This document shows positions 1 to 7,670 of a stretch of DNA of 39,515 nucleotides, one piece after another (the stretch's first letter is position 1; every line of letters starts with the position of its first letter). This DNA is from Kordiimonadales bacterium (GTDB lineage Bacteria > Pseudomonadota > Alphaproteobacteria > Sphingomonadales > Kordiimonadaceae), in assembly GCA_015485385.1 (NCBI GenBank), contig WFTS01000016.1, positions 1 through 39,515 of the forward strand. The letters run 5' to 3'. The notes under the pieces are model-generated. The model was not told where the DNA came from, did no database searches, and saw only the letters and a list, made by a program, of their open reading frames with translations. The position numbers and the translations under genes are program-made.

Positions 1-534
1 GGCCTGTTTGATAAAAACCTGCGAATTTGGTCGGCTGGTTGCTCAAAAGGGATGGAACCCTATTCCATTGCGATGACAGTGAAGGCGTCCCTGCCGAGAG
101 GCGAGGGCTGGTATACACGCATCCTAGCCACCGATATTGACACCAATATGCTGGATATTGGACGGGAAGGTGTTTACCGAGCCAAAGAGTGTGCAGGCAT
201 TCCAAAACCGCTGGAAAAGCGTTTTGTCAAACATGAAGGCGACGATATGCACATGAGCCAGGAACTGAAAGATATGATCCACTTTAAGTATCTGAACTTC
301 ATGGATGATTGGCCGATCAAAACTAAGTTTGACGCAATTTTTTGCCGAAACGTGATGATTTATTTTGACCATCCTACGCAGGAGAAATTGATCAACCGGT
401 TTGTGGACCTTTTGGAAGATCACGGCGTTCTTTACGTTGGTCATGCAGAAGCTCTTGTCGCGAACCATCCACAGTTGGTCTCTGTTGGGCGGTCCAGCTT
501 CCGCATTAAAAATGATTTGAAAGTGGATGCGTAA
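1..534 (+). CDS. cheR: Chemotaxis methyltransferase CheR, C-terminal part (5' end outside window)
   Basis: SAM-dependent methyltransferase that methylates glutamates on chemoreceptors during adaptation. The reading frame is open from base 1, so the N-terminal all-alpha domain lies outside the window and 177 residues of the catalytic domain are visible. They begin with the SAM-binding region (RIWSAGCSKGMEPYSIAM), followed by LATDIDTNML (acidic SAM contact) and the family signature FCRNVMIYFD. The usual CheR motif reads GCSTGEEPYS; here it is GCSKGMEPYS, so the first Glu is replaced by Met. The stop TAA is directly followed by the ATG of cheD, so the two are likely translationally coupled. Family assignment is certain. 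The effect of the motif change is unknown. Confidence 0.95.
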   Translation, partial: GLFDKNLRIWSAGCSKGMEPYSIAMTVKASLPRGEGWYTRILATDIDTNMLDIGREGVYRAKECAGIPKPLEKRFVKHEGDDMHMSQELKDMIHFKYLNFMDDWPIKTKFDAIFCRNVMIYFDHPTQEKLINRFVDLLEDHGVLYVGHAEALVANHPQLVSVGRSSFRIKNDLKVDA

Positions 535-1167
535 ATGATGGCCACCAGACAACAAGAGCGTCGCGTTCAGACCCGAAATTCTTCCGAGGTTCGGCGGTAT
601 TTTGACAGCAAATACAAGCATATGGTCGTCAAGCTTTTGCCGGGGGAACATTATGTTAGCGGCGAGCCAAGCGAGATGATCGTCACGGTTCTTGGTAGCT
701 GTGTGGCGGCTTGTATCCGGGATCCAGAAACCGGTATCGGCGGCATGAACCATTTTATGCTGCCCGAGGGAAAGCCCGGCGATTGGAAGGTTTCAAATTC
801 CATCATGCGCTACGGCAATCATGCAATGGAAGTCTTGGTGAATGAAATCATCCATTTTGGATGCCCGCGCGAACGCCTTGAGATCAAATTATTCGGCGGG
901 GGAAATGTGATAGGGGCCAGCGGAAATGTCGGGCACCGAAACGCAGATTTTGTCGAAGATTATTTGAAAAATGAGGGCTTTGTAGCTGTCGCCAAGGATT
1001 TGCGCGGGGATTGTGCCCGGCGAATTCATTATTATCCCGCGACAGGAAAAGTAGACCGTTTGTTGATGCGGCGTGCCTCAGATAGGCAAGTATTTAATAA
1101 AGAAAGCAGTTATCAAAGAAATATCAAAGCCGAAGATTCCGCCGGTGAGATTGAACTTTTTGATTGA
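535..1167 (+). CDS. cheD: Chemoreceptor glutamine deamidase CheD
   Basis: CheD deamidates specific glutamines of chemoreceptors and in some species works with CheC. The 210-residue protein has the signature VTVLGSCVAACIRD, with catalytic Cys56, and GGMNHFMLP, with His73. The Cys-His spacing of 17 residues is the same as in Thermotoga CheD (Cys27/His44). LFGGGNVIG is the conserved glycine loop. The first ATG of a tandem ATGATG follows the cheR stop without a gap. The N-terminus is about 30 residues longer than minimal CheD, and the C-terminus ends in the acidic peptide AGEIELFD, which resembles the tail of the MCP-like protein two genes downstream. It sits between cheR and cheB, as expected for an adaptation gene set. 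Confidence 0.95.
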   Translation: MMATRQQERRVQTRNSSEVRRYFDSKYKHMVVKLLPGEHYVSGEPSEMIVTVLGSCVAACIRDPETGIGGMNHFMLPEGKPGDWKVSNSIMRYGNHAMEVLVNEIIHFGCPRERLEIKLFGGGNVIGASGNVGHRNADFVEDYLKNEGFVAVAKDLRGDCARRIHYYPATGKVDRLLMRRASDRQVFNKESSYQRNIKAEDSAGEIELFD

Positions 1168-1190
1168 TTGGCTTGGGAAGGGATTGGCGG

Positions 1191-2219
1191 ATGATAAAAG
1201 TTTTAATCGTTGATGATAGCGCTCTTGTGCGCAACATACTTGTCAATGTTCTGGATGGGGATCCGGAAATTGAAGTCGTGGGCACAGCAGAGCATCCGCT
1301 AGAAGCCCGTCAAATGATCAAGGATTTGCAGCCCGATGTTTTGACGCTTGATATTGAGATGCCCGAAATGGATGGGCTGAGTTTTCTAGAAAAAATCATG
1401 GCCTTGCGTCCGATGCCTGTTGTGATGATCTCGTCGCTTACCCAGCGCGGCACGGCGCAATCTTTGCGGGCGCTAGAGCTGGGCGTTTGTGATATTGTTG
1501 GCAAGCCAAACTATGATTTGCAAACCAATTTCACTGCCATGAAGCAGGAAATTATCAGCAAGGTAAAAGCAGCCTCGAAGGCCCGTATTCGGCCACCTCT
1601 CAAATTAGCACAAACCCAAGCGCGCGTTGAAAAAACAAAATCTGCTGTTGATTTGATTGTTATTGGTGCTTCAACGGGCGGTGTTGTGGCTATTAAGGAA
1701 GTTTTGCCGCTATTGCCGAAAAATAGCCCTCCAGTTTTGATCGTACAACATATGCCAGAAGCCTATACAGCGGGGTTTGCGGAACGGCTTGATCAGGCTT
1801 GTAGGATGAAGGTGAAACAGTCTGAGCATAAAGACCTGTTAGAGACAGGCACAGCCTATATTGGCTTTGGCGGAGCGCATTTGCGTGTGGGACGGCGGGC
1901 CACTGGCGGTTATGAACTGCTTCACGGGGATGATGGGCCAATTTCAGGCCATAAGCCAAGCGTTGATGCGTTGTTTAGCTCAGTTGCTGAGGCTGTGCGC
2001 GGAACTGTGGTTGGTGTGATCATGACCGGCATGGGCCGCGATGGCGCGCGCGGTTTGTTAGAACTGCGCCGGGCTGGGCATTATACAATTGGTCAAAGCG
2101 AGGATAGCTGTGTGGTTTACGGAATGCCGCGCGTCGCAATGGAAGTGGGCGCCGTTGAAGCCGAGCTTCCGCTGTCTAGGATTGCAACGGCCATTCAGGC
2201 ACGGTGCTGGCCAAGCTAA
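1191..2219 (+). CDS. cheB: Protein-glutamate methylesterase/glutamine deamidase CheB
   Basis: Response regulator that removes methyl groups from chemoreceptors and can deamidate receptor glutamines; it is activated by CheA phosphorylation. The protein has 342 residues. The receiver domain (about 1-120) has acidic Asp8/Asp9, phospho-acceptor Asp54 in LTLDIEMPEMDG and a KP pair near 105. The esterase domain has nucleophile Ser161 in VIGASTGG, His187 in VQHMPEAYTAGFA and Asp284 in MTGMGRDG, which is the full Ser-His-Asp triad. The ATG at 1191 was chosen because a GGGAAGGGA ribosome site lies 8-9 bases upstream; a TTG at 1164 would add nine residues not typical of the family. It starts 23 bases after cheD. 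Confidence 0.96.
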   Translation: MIKVLIVDDSALVRNILVNVLDGDPEIEVVGTAEHPLEARQMIKDLQPDVLTLDIEMPEMDGLSFLEKIMALRPMPVVMISSLTQRGTAQSLRALELGVCDIVGKPNYDLQTNFTAMKQEIISKVKAASKARIRPPLKLAQTQARVEKTKSAVDLIVIGASTGGVVAIKEVLPLLPKNSPPVLIVQHMPEAYTAGFAERLDQACRMKVKQSEHKDLLETGTAYIGFGGAHLRVGRRATGGYELLHGDDGPISGHKPSVDALFSSVAEAVRGTVVGVIMTGMGRDGARGLLELRRAGHYTIGQSEDSCVVYGMPRVAMEVGAVEAELPLSRIATAIQARCWPS

Positions 2220-2309
2220 ATAGTAATTTTTTATTTTTTTTCTCATAGTTAACGGTCTGATAAGACGCAGCGGCGACAATGCATACAGACTTTGAAATGG
2301 ATAATACAG

Positions 2310-3536
2310 ATGGCTCTGGCGACAGATTTAAATATCCAAAAACTTGCCGAAGGTGCAGGCACACTTGAGGGCCGTGAAGAAATTCTCGCGCAGGCGCTTA
2401 CGCGCTGGTTAGAGCTTCACCATGTTCTTGGCCGTGGGTTTTCAACACTAGACCGCGAAATCCAAATTGTTGCCAAACTTGTTGAAACCAGCACCGACGA
2501 TTTAAGCGCTCTTTTCCACCAGTTGGTTGAAAATGCTCAGGCACAAAGCCAAGGCATGGGCGAGATCGTGAGTGCGGCCTCTCTTGTTCAGTTGGACGGC
2601 GAAACTATGACACTGCAAGAGGTCATTGGGTTTCTGGAGGAAGTCTTCGCCGACGGCATCATGAATGTTTTACAGCTTTCTCAAACCGCTATGACATTGG
2701 TTTATGCCCTTGACGATGTGGTTATCGATGTGAAGGAAGTGGTTGTTCAGATCGAGGCGATTGAGAAGATTAACAAGCAAACCAACCTGTTGGCTTTGAA
2801 TGCAAAAATTGAAGCGACGCGCGCGGGTGAGGCGGGGCGTGGTTTTGGGGTTGTTGCCGACGAAGTGCGGCAATTATCTAAAGATATTAATGAATTGGCT
2901 GCCACATTGCGGACCCGTGTGGATGCGGTGCATCAAGGGATCAATGATGGCCACGTCCAATTGCAGTCTATTGCCAGCTTAGATATGAGCGGCAATTTGA
3001 AAGCCAAAGACCGAATTGAAAATATGATGCGAGCGTTGGTCGCACAGAATGAGCATTTCCAAGCAAAATTGGTCGAATCCGCAGGGCTTTCTGAAAAATT
3101 ACAGCAAGATATGTCCAGTGTTATCATGCGTTTCCAGTTTCAAGACAAGACACAGCAGCAGCTTGACGGGGTGCGCATGACTATGTCGGTTTTAAGGGAC
3201 GTAGGCGATGATCTGGCGTTTGAAACATGTGCAGATACATCTTTACCGCCGATTGAAGATGACAGTGATGTCATGGAAAGCTGGGTCGATACTGTGATCA
3301 AAAAATGCTCGCTTGGTGAGATGCGCGAGCGTTTTGTTCAGGGAATGTTGCTGAAGCCAGGCAGTGTTGTTGCTGAAGTCTCTACAACAATCGCTGGATG
3401 CGGTGATGACGACGACGATATGGAATTATTCGGTGATGAAACGAATGAGGCCCCGGCCCCCAATTTGGCGCATTCTGCCAGTGGAAGCGTTTCTTTAGAC
3501 GGTGATGACGACGATGATGATATTGAATTATTTTAA
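2310..3536 (+). CDS. Soluble MCP-like signalling protein with CheZ-like motif and acidic ELF tails
   Basis: A 408-residue protein without signal peptide or membrane segment. Residues about 146-194 form the tip of a methyl-accepting chemotaxis signalling hairpin, with [20 protein letters not shown] and [15 protein letters not shown] clearly visible. Downstream, [15 protein letters not shown] places Asp279 and Gln283 in a D-x3-Q arrangement, the same as the catalytic Asp143/Gln147 motif of E. coli CheZ (DFQDLTGQ). The end is low-complexity and acidic: DDDDDMELF (366-374) and the C-terminal [10 protein letters not shown] (399-408). This may be a receptor-like scaffold, a CheY-P phosphatase, or both. 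The tails recall CheZ and FliM CheY-binding peptides, or CheR/CheB docking peptides (NWETF type). The ATG at 2310 is preferred over a TTG at 2292, but neither has a strong ribosome site. The function is inferred. Confidence 0.85.
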   Translation: MALATDLNIQKLAEGAGTLEGREEILAQALTRWLELHHVLGRGFSTLDREIQIVAKLVETSTDDLSALFHQLVENAQAQSQGMGEIVSAASLVQLDGETMTLQEVIGFLEEVFADGIMNVLQLSQTAMTLVYALDDVVIDVKEVVVQIEAIEKINKQTNLLALNAKIEATRAGEAGRGFGVVADEVRQLSKDINELAATLRTRVDAVHQGINDGHVQLQSIASLDMSGNLKAKDRIENMMRALVAQNEHFQAKLVESAGLSEKLQQDMSSVIMRFQFQDKTQQQLDGVRMTMSVLRDVGDDLAFETCADTSLPPIEDDSDVMESWVDTVIKKCSLGEMRERFVQGMLLKPGSVVAEVSTTIAGCGDDDDDMELFGDETNEAPAPNLAHSASGSVSLDGDDDDDDIELF

Positions 3537-3556
3537 GTGTGAAAGGATCTTACAAA

Positions 3557-3856
3557 ATGGATTATCAGATCAATGATAGAGGCGGTGATGCCCACGTTAA
3601 ATTTACTGGTGACATTACTTTTTCTGAGAATGTCAATTTTAGGCAGCTTTTGAAAGATATAGCAGAGCTGAATCTCAAAAGCTGTGAATTTGACCTGTCT
3701 GGCGTTGATATGGTTGATTCTGCCGGTCTTGGCATGTTCTTGATCGCGCGTGAGCAAGCGACAACAGCAGGCTGGAAACTGTCGGTTTCAGGGGCAAAAG
3801 GACATGTCGCTAGTATGCTAAAGCTTACCAAGCTCTCCGATTTGCTTGATGGCTAA
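3557..3856 (+). CDS. STAS-domain anti-anti-sigma factor (SpoIIAA/RsbV/HsbA type)
   Basis: A 99-residue single-domain STAS protein. In partner switching such a protein binds the anti-sigma kinase when unphosphorylated and is released when a serine is phosphorylated. The acceptor site is visible as DMVDSAGLGMFL, with Ser55 in the expected loop, preceded by FDLSGVDMV. The ATG at 3557 has an AAAGGA ribosome site nine bases upstream; the GTG at 3539 was rejected. It begins 20 bases after the MCP-like gene and is followed by the PP2C and HATPase genes, which are the phosphatase and kinase such a protein needs. Its downstream target cannot be read from the window; candidates are an anti-sigma factor such as FlgM, a sigma factor, or a diguanylate cyclase. 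Confidence 0.92.
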   Translation: MDYQINDRGGDAHVKFTGDITFSENVNFRQLLKDIAELNLKSCEFDLSGVDMVDSAGLGMFLIAREQATTAGWKLSVSGAKGHVASMLKLTKLSDLLDG

Positions 3857-3908
3857 GTGTGATCTGTTCCCTATGGTCGGGGCTCTATCTTAAAGTGAAA
3901 GCGTATAT

Positions 3909-5126
3909 GTGACTGTTTTATCACCCCAAAGTCCTGTTGAAAACCAAGAGTTGATGCAAAGCGTTTATGGGGCCCGCATTCTTGTGGTGGACGATATGGC
4001 GTTAATGCGCCAGATGATCGGCATGTGCCTAACGCGCGGTGGCTATAAAAATATTTTTTATGCAAGCGACGGTGACGAAGCCCTGCGTATGGTAAAAGAG
4101 GACGAGCCCGATATTGTGGTGCTTGATCTGAATATGCCCCGCGTTTCAGGCTATGAAGTCTGCCGAACTTTGCGGGCGGATCGTCGGTTTGAAGGGCTGC
4201 CAATATTGGTTCAGTCGGCCTCTGAAACCCCTGAAGAACGTGTCGAAGTTTTCGCCGCCGGTGCGACGGATTTTGTTTCTAAGCCCATCAATCAGCCAGA
4301 ATTGCTTGCGCGGGTGCGGATGCATCTGGAAAATCGCTTTATGATTCACAGCCTAAGTGAGTTTAGAAAAGCCATGCAAAGCGAGCTTGTGATGGCGCGC
4401 GATATGCAGCAATCCTTATTGCCCGAAGCAGATACTATTTCCGCCATAGAGCACGCAAGCGAGATGAAAGTTGAAAGCTATTACCGGGCATCCTTTGAAC
4501 TTGGCGGGGATTTGTGGGGTTGCTGGCCACTAGAGGGCGACCAGCTTGGTCTGTTCGTTCTTGATATCTCAGGGCACGGTGTTAGCGCGGCCCTGAATAC
4601 ATTTCGTATTCACGCTACAATGGCGCGTTTTCACAAGTCCCGCACAGACCCTGCGCGTTTTTTAACGGAATTGAACAAGGCTCTCGTGCCCAATTTTCCA
4701 ATGGGGCAGTTTGCCACCATGTTCTATGTGGTTCTAAACCATAAGACTGGTCATATGGTTTATGCTGGGGCTGGGGCTCCTAAACCCATGGTGATCAGCG
4801 AACGCGGTGTGCGGCTTCTGGACAGTACTGGTATGCCGGTGGGGATATCCCTGACGCCAGACTATATTAATCTGGAGGATACTCTCAAGCCAGATGAAAG
4901 CCTGTTTTGCTATTCTGATGTTTTGATCGAAGCGCCGCAACCAGATGGGTCAATGCTGGGAGAAGACGGCCTTATCGACTGGGTGATCGAGCAGGAAAAA
5001 GATCAAGATCGGCGTGATCTTGTGTCGCGATTGTTGCGCCGGTTCTTTGAAGCACAGCCCTCGGCATCTTTGCCGGATGATCTAACCGCAGTTGCACTAC
5101 ATCCTGACAAAGATTGTCTGACATGA
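3909..5126 (+). CDS. Response regulator with PP2C (RsbU/SpoIIE-type) phosphatase domain
   Basis: A 405-residue protein with a receiver domain (about 22-140) joined by a helical linker to a PP2C serine phosphatase domain (about 175-400). The receiver has ILVVDD, phospho-acceptor Asp73 in VVLDLNMP and a KP pair in DFVSKPINQ. The phosphatase has metal-binding aspartates in FELGGDLWG (Asp201) and LDISGHGVSAA (Asp219) and a late DDLTAVALH motif. Its likely substrate is the phosphoserine of the neighbouring STAS protein. The start is GTG at 3909 after a poor ribosome site; an in-frame ATG at 3954 is an alternative. The stop overlaps the next start as ATGA, giving translational coupling. The receiver is probably phosphorylated by the chemotaxis kinase CheA, encoded outside the window (inference). 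Confidence 0.93.
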   Translation: MTVLSPQSPVENQELMQSVYGARILVVDDMALMRQMIGMCLTRGGYKNIFYASDGDEALRMVKEDEPDIVVLDLNMPRVSGYEVCRTLRADRRFEGLPILVQSASETPEERVEVFAAGATDFVSKPINQPELLARVRMHLENRFMIHSLSEFRKAMQSELVMARDMQQSLLPEADTISAIEHASEMKVESYYRASFELGGDLWGCWPLEGDQLGLFVLDISGHGVSAALNTFRIHATMARFHKSRTDPARFLTELNKALVPNFPMGQFATMFYVVLNHKTGHMVYAGAGAPKPMVISERGVRLLDSTGMPVGISLTPDYINLEDTLKPDESLFCYSDVLIEAPQPDGSMLGEDGLIDWVIEQEKDQDRRDLVSRLLRRFFEAQPSASLPDDLTAVALHPDKDCLT

Positions 5127-6055
5127 ACTATCAGAAAATCAATATTAACCAGCCTGTCACGGTGGCTTTTGCTCCGGTTGGTGGGAAGCTGACAAAGCTG
5201 GTTAAGGGGTTAAGTTGCCATGATTTTAAAGTCAAGGAAGTGGAGACTTTACCCGACCTTGAGACTGTCATTATGCGGGATCACCGCTATTTGAGGGTGT
5301 TTCTCATTGATGCGACAGTGCCAGATATTGATTTTGAAGAGTGTATCGAAAGCATTGATCCCGCATTTCGCGATGCAAATGGGCCTGTGATTGCTGTTAT
5401 TGATAGCGAAGGCTCGCAGGATACAGAGGCACTGAAAGCCAAAGGGGCAAGCAAGGTTTTTGATGTTCGTCTTGGTCAGCGTGCCCTGCGACTGCTGATT
5501 TCTATTGAGATTGAAGAATTTGATCGCGTACGCCTTTTGCGCAGTGAATTAAGAAAACGGTCCTCGGCCATAGGGCAAATCGTCAAGGGTGAGTTTCGGT
5601 TTAAGACACGCCGTGAAGCGCAAAACTTGGCGACAATGTTATCAATGACATGCCCGAACCCAATGCCCATTGCGATAGGTCTGACCGAATTATTCATCAA
5701 TGGTGTAGAGCATGGCTGCCTAGGGATAGGCCATGACGAAAAGGGCCGCTTGATCGAAGAAGGCATCCTCGCGGAAGAAATAGAACGGCGCCGTGCGCTA
5801 CCGGAATATTGCGACAGGGTCGTCACTGTGGTTTTTCGCCGTGAGCCCAATTGCTTATATTTTGAAGTACATGATGGCGGCGATGGCTTTGATTTTATGG
5901 CCTATCTTGATAATTCTGAAGGGCACAGCAAAAAGCATGGCCGTGGTATAATGATGGCGAAAGGATGCTTTGAAAGCCTGTCTTATAAGGGCAATGGCAA
6001 TCAAGTTCATGCTGTTCATCATTTTGGCGGCGGTGTCGGTGGTGCTTGCGATTAG
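5123..6055 (+). CDS. Receiver-like/HATPase protein, RsbW-type serine kinase
   Basis: A 310-residue protein. The C-terminal half is a GHKL ATPase of the RsbW/SpoIIAB class: N-box LTELFINGVEHG (Glu189, Asn193, His197), G1-like VHDGGDGFDF (from residue 250) and G2-like KKHGRGIMMAK (from 271). No histidine phosphorylation domain is present, so it is a Ser/Thr kinase or anti-sigma type rather than a sensor kinase. The first about 125 residues have receiver-like alternation, with Asp63 in FLIDATVPD, but lack the N-terminal acidic pair and the Lys-Pro motif, so they look like a pseudo-receiver. It overlaps the PP2C gene by four bases (ATGA). Together the two resemble the single HsbR protein of Pseudomonas (receiver-PP2C-HATPase) split in two. 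Probable target: the STAS protein. Confidence 0.88.
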   Translation: MNYQKININQPVTVAFAPVGGKLTKLVKGLSCHDFKVKEVETLPDLETVIMRDHRYLRVFLIDATVPDIDFEECIESIDPAFRDANGPVIAVIDSEGSQDTEALKAKGASKVFDVRLGQRALRLLISIEIEEFDRVRLLRSELRKRSSAIGQIVKGEFRFKTRREAQNLATMLSMTCPNPMPIAIGLTELFINGVEHGCLGIGHDEKGRLIEEGILAEEIERRRALPEYCDRVVTVVFRREPNCLYFEVHDGGDGFDFMAYLDNSEGHSKKHGRGIMMAKGCFESLSYKGNGNQVHAVHHFGGGVGGACD

Positions 6056-6109
6056 CGCCGTTAGCTTGAGCCTCTGCCCGTGCCTGAACCTGTGTCAGCT
6101 TCAGCGCCG

Positions 6110-7009
6110 TTAGTCCGTGCCTGCGAACGCGCCTTTATGGGCCGTCAGTAAATCCCCAAGATAATCAAACATTGCGCGAATTCTGGCGCTGCGGCGCAGT
6201 TCTGCATGACTTACAAGCCATAGATCAGCGCTAAATAGCAGGATATCTGAGAACAGGCGTACCAAATTTTCATCCCCCCTTGCTTGCAGGCAAGAGTATG
6301 CCCCAATACCAAAGCCTTCTCGCACGGCCGCTTCAAGCGCAAGTAAATTGTTGGAACGAAACACCGCATCGGTTACCGGCGGCCTTGATGGCCGTTTCAT
6401 TTGCTTTGAGGCATGGGCGAGCATTTCGTCGTGGGGCAAGATAAAATTATGGTTTTTAAGGTCAGATAAGCTTTTGGGTTCGCCGCAGCGTTTTAGATAC
6501 TCTTTGCTGGCATAATAGCCGTAATTCATCGTTGCAACTTTTTTGGCGACGAGATCATTTTGAACAGGTCGGAACATGCGCAGTGCGATGTCGGCTTCAC
6601 GACGCAGAAGGTCAGATGTGTTATTCGCCACTTTGATATCCACTGTTATTCCAGGGAATTGATCATGGAAAGGACGTGTGTGCTTGACCAACCATTCCGC
6701 GCCCAAATTCTCGGTACAGGATATGACAACACTGCCCTTCAGACTGCTGTCATGACCGGTGAGTAAGCGTTCGACTGAATATACATCATCTTGCATATGG
6801 CGAGCATGTTGTACCATTTGTTCGCCAAGCGCGGTTACCTCTAGCCCGCTGCGGGTCCGGGTGAACAGTTCGGCACCTATATCTTCTTCAAGCGCAGTGA
6901 GGCGGCGCGACAATGTAGGCTGGCTAACGCTTAGTTTGCGTGCAGCTGCCGACAGGCTGCCTTCATCCGCCATAGCGAGAAAATACTTCAGATCATCCCA
7001 ATTGAACAT
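6110..7009 (-). CDS. LysR family transcriptional regulator
   Basis: A 299-residue LysR-type regulator. The N-terminal winged helix-turn-helix (about 1-60) reads DLKYFLAMADEGSLSAAARK, then LSVSQPTLSRRLTALEEDIG and ELFTRTRSGLEVTALG. The C-terminal part (about 90-290) has the two-lobed substrate-binding pattern, for example GSVVISCTENLGAEWLVKH. The ATG at 7009 is supported by an AAGGAA ribosome site (7018-7023) on the minus strand. It is transcribed away from the TPR/MAPEG pair, and the 186-bp shared gap is the natural place for its operators; control of that pair is an inference. The effector is unknown. An 11-base direct repeat (AGCGCCGTTAG at 6054 and 6103) flanks its 3' end. Confidence 0.92.
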   Translation of the reverse strand: MFNWDDLKYFLAMADEGSLSAAARKLSVSQPTLSRRLTALEEDIGAELFTRTRSGLEVTALGEQMVQHARHMQDDVYSVERLLTGHDSSLKGSVVISCTENLGAEWLVKHTRPFHDQFPGITVDIKVANNTSDLLRREADIALRMFRPVQNDLVAKKVATMNYGYYASKEYLKRCGEPKSLSDLKNHNFILPHDEMLAHASKQMKRPSRPPVTDAVFRSNNLLALEAAVREGFGIGAYSCLQARGDENLVRLFSDILLFSADLWLVSHAELRRSARIRAMFDYLGDLLTAHKGAFAGTD

Positions 7010-7195
7010 TTTATCTATTCCTTATGGCTGTTTCAGTACCAGCGTTTGAACATACCTTACGGCAGGCAGTGCAATGCGCATATGAATAGCACACATAGGT
7101 ATTTCAACAGTTAATAAACAAAAATGAAATCATATATCTGCTGAAGCTAACCCCCCACAGCGATTTTGCTGAAGAATAGCAGAAGGAGATTTAAA
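7010..7195. promoter_or_regulatory. Divergent intergenic region between LysR gene and TPR gene
   Basis: The gap between the two divergent starts is 186 bp and AT-rich toward the TPR side. It contains the palindrome ATGCGCAT (7074-7081) directly followed by ATGAATAGC, and a direct repeat TGCTGAAG near 7138 and 7168. LysR proteins usually bind such divergent regions, so operators are expected here. No clear -35/-10 pair stands out, and no single site can be assigned. Confidence 0.35.
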
Positions 7196-7669
7196 ATGTT
7201 GAAATTGATGAAGAATGTAGCAATCGCGGCCAGTGTGGTGCTTTTAGGCTTTAGCGCAGCCGCACAAGCTCAAGTGTTTTATATGGAAAATAATGCATCT
7301 TACACCAAGGCGGATGCAGCCATGCGTGCGGGAGAATTAGAAAAAGCATCTAAGCTTTTCAAGCACGCTATACGCGGACCTTTAAGGGGCGAACGACTTT
7401 TGGCGGCTTATAATAATTTGTGCGCGGTGGATTTGGCGCGTGGCGCTCTTGAGGCGGCGGAAAAAGCGTGTTCCGGTGCTATTGGTGAAAACCGTTTATA
7501 TTGGAGGGCTTATGTTAACCGTGGGCATGTGCGGGCTCAGATGGGCAAACGCGACCTAGCCTTGAAGGATATTCGTAAAGCCGCTAGCCTACGTCCACAA
7601 AGCAGACTGGTAAAGCGTGTCTTGGCACAAATTGAAGGCTCTGCAACTCTTATTGCAAAGGCAAATTAA
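7196..7669 (+). CDS. Exported TPR-repeat protein
   Basis: A 157-residue protein of unknown specific function. Residues 1-25 form a Sec signal peptide (MLKLMKN, hydrophobic AIAASVVLLGFSAAA, cleavage near AQA). The rest contains about three tetratricopeptide-like helical pairs: ADAAMRAGELEKASKLFKHA, LLAAYNNLCAVDLARGALEA and RAYVNRGHVRAQMGKRDLAL. TPRs mediate protein contacts, so a periplasmic adaptor role is possible but not shown. The ATG at 7196 has a strong AAGGAG site (7183-7188); an upstream in-frame start at 7166 lacks one. The stop is one base before the MAPEG start, so the two genes are co-transcribed. Confidence 0.85.
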   Translation: MLKLMKNVAIAASVVLLGFSAAAQAQVFYMENNASYTKADAAMRAGELEKASKLFKHAIRGPLRGERLLAAYNNLCAVDLARGALEAAEKACSGAIGENRLYWRAYVNRGHVRAQMGKRDLALKDIRKAASLRPQSRLVKRVLAQIEGSATLIAKAN

Positions 7670-7670
7670 T

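Noticed and set aside
124..753. 209-codon minus-strand frame over cheR/cheD
   Set aside because: Antisense to two certain genes; the residues mirror their codons and no ribosome site or family motif is present.
2189..2240. Terminator after cheB (GGCCA...TGGCC and a T-rich run)
   Set aside because: The stem is only 5 bp and the T-run begins more than 10 bases after it; the operon probably continues into the MCP-like gene.
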